Shown piece by piece: positions 9,176 through 15,847 of a DNA stretch of 20,669 nucleotides. The notes beneath the pieces are model-generated. The model made no database searches and had not been told where the DNA came from. It saw only the letters and a list, made by a program, of their open reading frames with translations. The number at the start of each line of letters is the position of its first letter. The first letter of the stretch is position 1. A program made the translations under genes and the position numbers. The DNA is from Sphacelaria rigidula (lineage: Eukaryota > Phaeophyceae > Sphacelariales): the NCBI GenBank assembly GCA_964200075.2, contig CAXNAA020000502.1:1-20669 (forward strand), read 5' to 3'.

Positions 9176-9247
9176 GACGAGCACTCGAGTCGTTGCTCGT
9201 TGTGGAAAACAATTTATGGTGCAAGCACTCGAGTCGTTGCTCGTTGC
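9176..9247. repeat. Right subterminal palindromic repeats (two)
   Basis: GAGCACTCGAGTCGTTGCTC and AAGCACTCGAGTCGTTGCTC, each followed by GTTG, begin at about 9179 and 9223. They are direct rather than inverted relative to the left pair, which is possible because the motif is itself palindromic. Confidence 0.7.
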
Positions 9248-9350
9248 GGAAAAAACGAATGACTCGTGCACACGAGTCATGCCCGTTGTGTTTTCAAAAA
9301 GCATCCACGAGTGCACTCGTTTCGACGAGTAATGCCTCGTCCGACGTGTG

Positions 9351-9710
9351 GTGTGCTTACCACTTGGGCTACGCAGAAGTTTATCCGAAACATCTATTTT
9401 GAAATAACGCTAACCCTAACCCTAACCCCAACCCCAGGCATACCGAGAACTCTCGGGCGAGGGGGGGTTAAGCGTTCCCTGGGCAAAGTATGGCGCTGGC
9501 AGACCCCGAAACGGCGCCGCAGGCGCCAATTTTGATGAAAACGCGTTCTGCGCACGCGTAGGGCAGTCGGGGCTGTCAGCCCCGCTAAAGATCCGTCCGA
9601 ATATCGACGTTTACACTCAAATCAAGTTATAAAGCCCGGGGAGGTTCTCATCGACCGAGTGTTGAACACTACAGTACTGCATATAACAACGTTTTCGTGA
9701 GATTGAGAAT
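9351..9710. other. Stretch with telomere-like tract and short hairpins
   Basis: No gene is seen. It contains a CCCTAA-type tract (9406-9436), a G7 run near 9462, a duplicated GGCGCC (around 9513-9527), and two perfect small hairpins, CCGAGA-ACT-CTCGG (about 9443) and CGGGGCTG-T-CAGCCCCG (about 9569). It ends at the 5' LTR of E3. Confidence 0.5.
9406..9436. repeat. Interstitial telomere-like tract
   Basis: About five units of CTAACCC with CCCCAACC variants. It has the same orientation as the tracts at 11861-11903 and 20057-20104. Unlike those, no TIR end is visible next to it, so its carrier is unknown. Confidence 0.8.
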
Positions 9711-9958
9711 TGTGACGGATTGACGCCGTTACGTTGAGTTGGCAGTGATGATCTGGATAATGAGCGTTGGTAGTGATGATCTGGACAATGACCGGGGACA
9801 CTCGGCTGATAGCCTGGCGTGTCTAGGAGGCTGTGCCCACGATGGCACTCCTGAATAATGGAATGTTGTAAAGGCCGACAACTGAAACTGAGGCCAGTGA
9901 GACTGGGGAGCCCCTCAACAGCAGTGATCCAGCAGTTCTTCCACTGGCTGGCCTCACA
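9711..9958 (+). repeat. E3 5' LTR, 248 bp
   Basis: TGTGAC...CTCACA ends. It aligns without gaps to 13539-13786; by eye I count about 15 differences, near 94% identity. It contains a tandem duplication of about 28 bp (AGTGATGATCTGGA-AATGA twice, 9741-9796), also in the 3' LTR, of the kind seen for promoter or enhancer elements in LTRs (role inferred). Confidence 0.92.
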
Positions 9959-10678
9959 ATATCGATATTAGTGCTAGGATTAGTGCTAGAATCCCGCTGG
10001 AAAGGATTTTGGTAGGAGTCTGGGAGCTGTGGAAACCTGATACACCACGGACGCGTGGAGAGGGTTCCAGCTGAGGCAGCTGCAGAAAGGCGGCTGGCCT
10101 GTGATTGATGCAGACTGGAGACTTGCTGAAGCTGCGTGCAGCGGGAGTTTGGAGGCTCCTACGACTGTGTGGTGCGGCGACGAGGCAAGGAAGTGTGCAA
10201 TTGGCGAAAGTCCGCTGGCCTGTGAAAGTTCGCAGGTAGCCGGTTGCACCTACGCGTGTGGCGACCGGTTCGTGTACCACGCCCAGCGTGACGCCCGTGG
10301 TTATGCGGGAAGAGTTGCGACCCTCCCAATACGGGGATAGGTACTCAGAGAGTGCATCTCACACTTTTTACACAAAGTACTTTACGTACAAGAAGCGTGT
10401 GAAGCACGCTAACGCAGGGGGTGCTGGCGCCTGCTGACTCGCTGGTCGGAGATGCGCCAAATTGTTGGTCTGCTCGCTGGGGGTCATACCCGCCGGCGGT
10501 GCCGTTTGAACCTGCCGGGGCGTCCTCGCCTGCTGCGCAGCCGTGGCGTCAAATGGGATGAGCGGCGCATCGGTCGGCAAACAAAGGGCTAGTGGAGTCT
10601 GCGCACAACTACGTTCCTGCGGAGTTGTGTCTCCCAAATCAACGGGAGCGTGGGGCTATTGCGGTTCGGGCTGAGTGA
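9959..10678 (+). pseudogene. gag: E3 leader and badly decayed gag
   Basis: Only about 720 bases separate the LTR from the protease, too few for a full gag as in E1, E2 or E4. Just after the LTR is a short tandem duplication (GATTAGTGCTAG-like, about 9965-9990). A plus frame at 10101-10340 includes AGCTYACGDRFVYHAQRD, which vaguely echoes the AGCFTCGDKGHFVKDC zinc knuckle of E4 with an extra residue and lost ligands. Nothing else is identifiable. Internal deletion of gag is the simplest reading. Confidence 0.35.
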
Positions 10679-11475
10679 GATTCTGGCGCCCACTTGACGG
10701 GTCATGTGGGTCTGTTGGTACAGATTGTAGAGTTGTTGGAGCGTCTTCTTCCGGGTGTGCCGCTGCGCATTCCGTTTTGGCTCGGGGCGCAGCAGGCCGT
10801 CACCGCGTCCGGTCAGCATGTTTACGACACAGAGCGTACTGTTCCGCTGCAGCTGACTTTCACGACTTTCTGGGGGCCGGCGCAGTTGCCTCCGATCTCG
10901 TTTGGGATCATGCCGGGGTGGGATGGCGTCATTCTTCTGGGGTTGCCGATGCTTCAGGACATTGGAGTCAACGACCAGCGGTTGTGGGACTCCATGAAGA
11001 CGCGGATGTCTCCGCCTGGTCCACGCTTGGAGACGCCCGCCGTTTTGGGCAGTCGTCGCGTGAGCTTGTCGGTGGATGCTTTTCAGGGGGATGGAGGGCA
11101 GGTGACCGAGGAGCGGGATGCGGCGGTGGAACGCTCGGTAGAGCGCGGCCCGGAGATATGTATTGACCCGGCGGAAGAGGAGTCCGCTCTGAAGGTCGCG
11201 CTGGAGGAGAGGGTGACGGATGCTGTGGCGAAAAGCCTCGGCGTCTCAAAAGCGGAGCGCCTGCGCGGCATATTGCATTGCCGCGTCAACGCGTTTCGTC
11301 GTGCGCTGCGGGGTGATCCCCGTGCGCGCGTGGAGCCCATGCGTGTTCACCTAAAACCTGGGGCGTCCGCGGCGAAGACGGAGCGGCGGTGGTTCGATCC
11401 AGTGAAGTCGACTTGGTTGGCGTTGTGCATGGCGGCTCTTTTGGCGCTCGGGTTGGTGTTACGGAATTTGCAGGC
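10679..11475 (+). pseudogene. E3 protease, linker and RT fingers
   Basis: The protease active site DSGA lies at 10679-10690, immediately preceded by an in-frame TGA (10676-10678). It continues with LTFTTFWGPAQLPPISFGI and MPGWDGVILLGLPMLQDIG, the usual second half of a retropepsin. A Glu/Arg-rich linker (VERGPEICIDPAEEESALKV) corresponds to MSIFPEQELAELDVAPEQAV of E4. Then NAFRRALRGDP, RVHLKPGA and ALLALGLVLRNLQA are the RT entry motifs. The frame runs intact for 260 residues until the MITE at 11476. Just after the MITE, 11730-11808 still shows a PDMAFPRK block matching AIAMPKK of E4. The palm with YxDD is absent. Confidence 0.8.
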
Positions 11476-11725
11476 GACCAATGCCGAGATAGCCCCCCCA
11501 CAAAAAGTGCACCGGAGACCGTCCGGCAAACCGGCTGCGATTCCACTTTTGGGCTCGTTTGCAGCAGTGTTGCCCACATGAAAAGCGTGTAGCAGTCCGG
11601 AATCAGCTATAACGCCCAAATGAGTCGCGTCGTGCGGCACGAAACCAGTTCTAACGGCATTTATTATCATCGCCTCCGTGCACTTTTTTTGGCCGGTTCG
11701 GGGGGGGGCTATCTCGGTAGCAGTC
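11476..11725. mobile_element. MITE copy 2 (GATAG-C-run family), 250 bp
   Basis: Left end GACCAATGCCGAGATAG followed by C7ACAAAAAGTGCACCGGA; the right end read on the minus strand is GACTGCTACCGAGATAG followed by C9, then AAAAAAAGTGCACGGA. Flanked by a 4-bp duplication AGGC (11472-11475 and 11726-11729). It interrupts the RT fingers of E3. The same GA, the same 17-base distance to GATAG and the same inner A-run plus GTGCAC are found in copy 1. Confidence 0.87.
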
Positions 11726-11808
11726 AGGCGGGGTGATCCAGTCCAGATATGGCGTTTCCGAGGAAGGCTGCATCGCGGACGGAGGGCAGGCAGTTCAAAA
11801 TACCTCAG

Positions 11809-11956
11809 GATCGACGTTTTCCAAAACCAATCGGGTCATTCCCTGCAGGTACCACGCCCCTGACCCCAACCCCAACACTAACCCTAACCCCAACCCTAAC
11901 CATAGGGGTGTTCAAATGCCGATGCGGTCCTCTAAGCACGCGGTCCTCTCACGCAT
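11809..11956. mobile_element. Transposon end with telomere-like tract (fragment)
   Basis: GATCGACGTTTTCCAAAACC, then TCCCTGCAG, a telomere-like tract (11861-11903), GGGGTGTTCAAA, and a terminal GCGGTCC...AGCACGCGGTCC...CTCACGCAT followed by TA. This matches the right end of the 19356-20160 element in order and orientation. Only the right end is present: no left TIR is found upstream. It occupies the place where the RT palm and RNase H of E3 should be, so it may have arrived together with the deletion. Confidence 0.75.
11861..11903. repeat. Interstitial telomere-like tract
   Basis: About seven units of CCCTAAC or CCCCAAC in CCCTAA orientation, inside the transposon end at 11809-11956 and about 50 bp from its TIR. 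The matching position in the 19356-20160 element also carries such a tract. Confidence 0.85.
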
Positions 11957-12859
11957 TACAATGCGGGCGTGCAATATTTCGAGTCGGACGTTGGTACTGC
12001 TATCTTGGACAGTGAAGGTCTGTTCCGTGTGCACGTGCGTGGCCGAAACGTTTTGTGGATTGAGAGTTCTGACAAGCAGTTGCAGGTACGTGTGATGAGT
12101 TTCGCGCACATGCGCGACGCCGGCCACCGTGGTGTGGCTGCGACGCTCGTGCAATTGCAAGAGTTTTGTGTCTGGCAGGAGATAGAAACTCATGTGCGCG
12201 AATTCGTCCGCCAGGGCCTTCACTGTGCTGACTCGAGGTGGACCGTTGTTGTTCCCCGCCCGCTCGGCGAAACGGTCCATGGGACAACGCAGAATGAAGT
12301 CGTTCATCTTGACTTCTTGCACGTGGGCGAGAGTGTCCCGCTAGCTTCCCAAGGTTTGTCGGAGGATACTGGGTTTTGATACATTTTGGTAATCATGGAT
12401 TTGAGCAACTTTGTGGCTCTGGAACTAGTAGCAGTGCATACTGCTGAATCGACGGCTGCATCTTTGCTGAATTGGTGCAAACCTTTGGGGGTGCCGCGTG
12501 TGGTGGTGAGTGACACCGCCACGCATTGCAAGGATGCGATCTTGGCCCCATTGCGAGAGGCTTTGCGCGTTGATCACCAGCTTGCGGAAGCGTATTTTCC
12601 GTGGCCTAACGGCACGTGCGAACGCATGGTCAAGGGAGTAGTTCGTGCCCTTCGCTCCATTCTTTTCGAGCAGCGCAGAGCGGTTTCGGAATGGGTGGAC
12701 GTGTTGCCTGCGGTGCAATGGATGCTTAATACAGCGTATCGTCGTCGTTACGATAGTACGGCGTACCATGTGATGTTTGGTCGTGCCCCTCGAACTTCTT
12801 TCTCGGTGCTGGCGTCTTCGTCGGCGGGGGAATGGAAATGTGGTGTTCTGGACGATGTT
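11957..12859 (+). pseudogene. E3 integrase: zinc finger and DD35E core
   Basis: The first frame (11969-12379) carries the HHCC zinc-binding region: FAHMRDAGHRG gives two His, EFCVW a Cys and QGLHCADSR the last Cys. The usual ligand Cys two residues before it (normally CLHC) is Gly, so zinc binding is compromised. The linker VPRPLGETVHG and HLDFLHVGES follow. A TGA interrupts at 12377-12379, where a CGA Arg codon is likely ancestral, and the same frame continues with LVIMDLSNF (first Asp near 12398), VVSDTATH (second Asp) and NGTCERMVKG (Glu); Asp-Glu spacing is exactly 35. TAA at 12860-12862 ends it. It is recognisable as a complete Ty3/gypsy core, but inactive as written. Confidence 0.88.
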
Positions 12860-12862
12860 TAA

Positions 12863-13464
12863 ATGAAGAGTGCATTGCAAGGAGTCTTGGACTTGCAAGA
12901 ACGTTTCCACGTCCAAGTGCAGGAACCTGTTGCCGTTGAACGTGCGCGTAGATGTGAAGGGGCCCTCGTCGAGGCTGGAAGTGTCGAAGCTTGAGGTAGG
13001 CGACTATGTCTTGTATGCACACGTGCGTCGTCCGGGTGTTACGCCCAAGTTGATGGCGACGTGGACTGGTCCATGGAGAGTGGTTGGTGCTCACCGTCCG
13101 CACGTGCTTGAGATTCAAAACAGTGTTTCGGGTCGTGTTCAGATCGCCCATGTGGCTCGTTTGCGTGTTTACGCAGACTCGCAGCTTAATGTTACGGGTG
13201 GCGTTAACGACGTGTTCCCGCATGCTTTCAATCGGGGGCTTAATGTTACGGGTGGCTGGTATTGTCCGAGTGGCAGAAGCAGGTGATCGTTCGTTGATCG
13301 TGTTGGTCGACTGGGTTGGTTTCGAAGTTGAGGAGCGGACGTGGGGGCCTTTCAAGGATATGTTTGGGGCCGCTCGGGAATTTCTTACGAAGGAGTTGCG
13401 CAAATTGCGCGTGACTCGTGCCGTTGCTGCTCGCGTTTTGAATGAGTTTGGTATTCAGTTGTGA
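12863..13464 (+). pseudogene. E3 integrase C-terminus and chromodomain
   Basis: After a shared-frame start (MKSALQGVLDLQERFHVQVQ) the frame shifts into 12870-13286: LEVGDYVLYAHVRRPG, ATWTGPWRVVGAHRPHV and GRVQIAHVARLRVYADS, the GPY/F-type integrase C-terminal domain. A second shift near 13250 leads into the chromodomain (about 13252-13415): VLVDWVGFEVEERTWGPFKD followed by an amphipathic end, FLTKELRKL. The two Trp of the fold are kept. Chromodomains steer integration toward particular chromatin in this group. A 19-bp direct repeat (13184-13202 and 13238-13256) sits at the second frameshift. No equivalent domain is seen in E2 or E4. Confidence 0.85.
13184..13256 (+). repeat. 19-bp direct repeat at the chromodomain frameshift
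   Basis: GCTTAATGTTACGGGTGGC occurs at 13184-13202 and 13238-13256, in two different reading frames. The spacing of 54 is a multiple of three, so the duplication itself keeps the frame. The frame change must come from a separate event close by. Confidence 0.9.
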
Positions 13465-13530
13465 CGTACTCATCGTTTTGGCGTCTTTTATGTGTCAAGC
13501 TTGTTGATCGACTTTCGTTTAACGTGCTTC

Positions 13531-13538
13531 GGGGGTGC
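13531..13538 (+). promoter_or_regulatory. E3 polypurine tract
   Basis: GGGGGTGC directly precedes TGTGAC of the 3' LTR, preceded by TGCTTC. It matches the tracts of E2 and E4. Confidence 0.65.
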
Positions 13539-13786
13539 TGTGACGAATTAACGCCGTTACGTTGAGTTGGTAGTGATGATCTGGATAATGACCGTTTGTA
13601 GTGATGATCTGGACAATGACCGGGGACACTCGGCTGATAGCCTGGCGTGTCTAGGAGGCTGTGCCCACGAGGGCACTCCTGAATAATGGAATGGTGTGAA
13701 GGCTGACAACTTAAACTGAGGCCAGTGAGACTGGGGAGTCCCTCCACAGCGGTGGTCCAGCAGTTCTTCCACTGGCTGGCGTCACA
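13539..13786 (+). repeat. E3 3' LTR, 248 bp
   Basis: TGTGAC...GTCACA. Same length as the 5' LTR (9711-9958), about 15 differences by manual count. This copy has perfect 6-bp inverted ends. Confidence 0.92.
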
Positions 13787-14632
13787 GAGTTGAGTGGTGA
13801 CTGAGAGTGGCTTTGATAATTCGCTGTAACTTAGCCAATTTTCTATTCCGTGTGTGCTTTTCTTTGCCTCCATCACTGCTGTGTGCTTACAGCTCCACGC
13901 CGATGTCCTACTCAGGGATATCTCAGTGGCAAGCTACTACGGAAGGCGTACTGGCCCTCGTGGAGGGGCATTCCGGAACTGAAACGATCTATTCACTAGT
14001 TGACCACCTTTCACTCTCTATCGTATCCTCTACTGTTAACCTCACGAAAACACTGGTACATCTGGGAGCGACGCATGATGTTCGTTGATGAAACATTCGT
14101 GTTGATAGTGAAGCTTGAATTCTTCGGACAACTTCGGAGCCAAGTAAGGTCAAGTTATACTCATGGGCTTCGGCAATACGCTACACATCACACTTCCACG
14201 ACAAGAACAAGACCAGGCAAATACCACAATGCTCTGAAATGCTTGCTAAATCAAGCTAAACGCATCTGTCTGCACCGCCGCCAATTTGCGTCCACTGTAC
14301 GCTGCATCTTGTGGCGGCAGATAGCGCCAACAATCAAGGGCGCTACGTCACCCAAGTCGCCCCTGAAGAGCTATTCATCAAGTGTTTCTTCATGAGAAAA
14401 AAACCCAATAAATCCCACGACCGCCGGAGGGGAGGGGGCGGGGGGGACGGGGGTACATCGGGTCTTGGATCGTGTTTTGGGCATCCTTGGCTGAAAAACA
14501 CTGTTATTGGTTGTGGATGATTTGGACGAGTTTACACAGCTTATTTCAGTGGCTCTTATCCATTGCATGCAACAAGATCCAACGCACTGCGGTCGTCCGG
14601 TCTAGTGATGCATTGCAAAGCATGACTAGATC
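13787..14632. other. Unassigned stretch between E3 and E4
   Basis: Short overlapping frames only, with no recognised motif. It holds A7CCCAATAAA near 14397 (a possible polyadenylation-like signal, uncertain) and a G-run block at 14426-14455. It may be decayed transposon or unique host sequence. Confidence 0.35.
14426..14455 (+). repeat. G-run block, possible G-quadruplex
   Basis: Runs of G4, G5, G7 and G5 separated by one or two bases within 30 bp. This meets the usual pattern for a G-quadruplex on the plus strand. No link to a gene is visible. Confidence 0.6.
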
Positions 14633-14930
14633 TGTTATTATAGTACGACTCATAAAGCCTTTCTGGACTCAAAACAAGATCACAATATTGCTCCAAGGGC
14701 TTCTTCCCTCACTAGGGCCTGGAGACTTCAAGACAGTTGTTATTCATAACCACACAGCCTTCGTTACCGGAAGCAACCACATGCGTGAAGCATGTGATGT
14801 TCAAATCCATATAGTCTGCCAATCAGACCCGCAAGTCCGTCAACCAATAGAAAACGCCTACAGCAGATTGTTCCACTTGTGTATTATCATGGACCTGCTC
14901 GTACGTGTACTGGAGGTGGACTACTCTACA
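14633..14930 (-). repeat. E4 3' LTR (left)
   Basis: Aligns with 18907-19209 over nearly its whole length; the stretch CACTAGGGCCTGGAGACTTC and that beginning CATGGACCTGCTCGTACGTG are identical in both. The right edge is sharp at CTACTCTACA, after which the left copy continues into the polypurine tract and the right copy into flanking DNA. The left edge TGTTATTATAG is by analogy with E2. Confidence 0.85.
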
Positions 14931-14946
14931 GCACCCCCAAAACTCC
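14931..14946 (-). promoter_or_regulatory. E4 polypurine tract
   Basis: Minus strand GGAGTTTTGGGGGTGC followed at once by TGTAGAG of the LTR. It shares GGGGGTGC with E2 and E3. Confidence 0.65.
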
Positions 14947-15847
14947 ACACCACTCGAAGTAAAAAGCGAGTTTGACATTCAGTAGCCGAAAAACACATTC
15001 ATGCTACCGTTGTCCGCCTGTTGGTGACACATGACCATGCTATGTCATGTGCACAAAGAAAATGATCATTCGCAAAACGCTGAACAAGGACACTTGAACA
15101 CAGCGTCTCAATCGAATGTAGTGAAGTCAATCATTCATTCACCGGCAATTTCGAGTCGTGGAACGCTCACACAAAGCAAACGCGCCGAGGATAATACCAT
15201 TTCAAACCGTAGCATTCGATCATACCATGCACTCAAAGCTTGATACCGTATTTTGCCTACAACCGTGCCCGCACCTTTTGACCCAGTTTCAACTGACGCA
15301 GCTCAGAACAAATATGCGGTGCTCCTTCCAGAAAAATGGGCACATCATCCACATTCTCCGGTATTCAGATGCGAAACACCATCTATGCGCTTATCCAAAC
15401 ACATGACAAGCCATCAAAGATGTACCACAGTAAAAGATTACTGTACTCGCGCACGATTTCTTGTATCGTCAACCTTTGGAAATACTCACGTTATACTTGT
15501 TCACATACAAGCCTACGCATTTCGCAGTTTTCGCTCATTTTCACGCCAGCAGCAGCAATCACCATCTCCTACAGTCAGTTTTTGCCAACCACACAAAGAT
15601 GATTCCACTTTTTGCGCGAACAATAATATACCAGCTTTATTTCATTCAGCACACAGCAGTGTATTGGAAACTGCTGTACTCTGACTCTTCATCAGACACC
15701 AAGCACATCAGTCACACCTGCATGCTCATATTTCACTCAGTAGCTTCTTTGCAGAAACCACCATTTACCATGCGTGCCAACCAGCGCAACACAACAGACA
15801 AGTCCAGGAACCACATCACCACCACCTACGATCGTCCACAAAACGAT
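14947..15847 (-). other. E4 long 3' noncoding region
   Basis: About 900 bases between the integrase stop and the polypurine tract with no protein motif on either strand. The part nearest the LTR (to about 15370) aligns with E2. Where E3 has the integrase C-terminus and chromodomain, this family has noncoding sequence. Confidence 0.6.

Larger units (their letters stand above)
7966..9350. mobile_element. hAT-like DNA element candidate with 15-bp TIRs
   Basis: Left end CACACGTCGGACGAG at 7966-7980 is perfectly inverted at 9336-9350. Flanking octamers GTATGTTT (7958-7965) and GTGTGCTT (9351-9358) agree at 6 of 8 positions, both differences being transitions, as an old 8-bp target duplication would. 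Inside each end are copies of a 20-bp imperfect palindrome GAGCACTCGAGTCRTTGCTC: 8043-8068, 8087-8110, 9176-9202 and 9221-9247. Near the right end a further palindrome reads GACTCGTGCACACGAGTC. No transposase motif is recognised, so it is probably non-autonomous. The TIRs are sure; the superfamily is inferred from the duplication length only. Confidence 0.65.
9711..13786 (+). mobile_element. E3: Ty3/gypsy chromovirus-like element with two LTRs
   Basis: Bounded by two 248-bp LTRs (9711-9958 and 13539-13786). Internal order is leader, poor gag remnant, protease, RT fingers, a MITE, a transposon end carrying telomere repeats, integrase with zinc finger and core, integrase C-terminus and chromodomain. 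Order PR-RT-IN plus chromodomain marks the chromodomain-bearing Ty3/gypsy group. Flanks GAAT (9707-9710) and GAGT (13787-13790) could be a 4-bp target duplication with one change. The RT palm, thumb and RNase H are missing, and the coding region has several stops and frameshifts. Confidence 0.9.

Noticed and set aside
8043-9247. Repeated 20-bp palindromic units as a CRISPR-like array
   Set aside because: Only two units at each end, over 1 kb apart, eukaryotic context, and they sit just inside matching terminal inverted repeats. Transposon subterminal repeats explain them.
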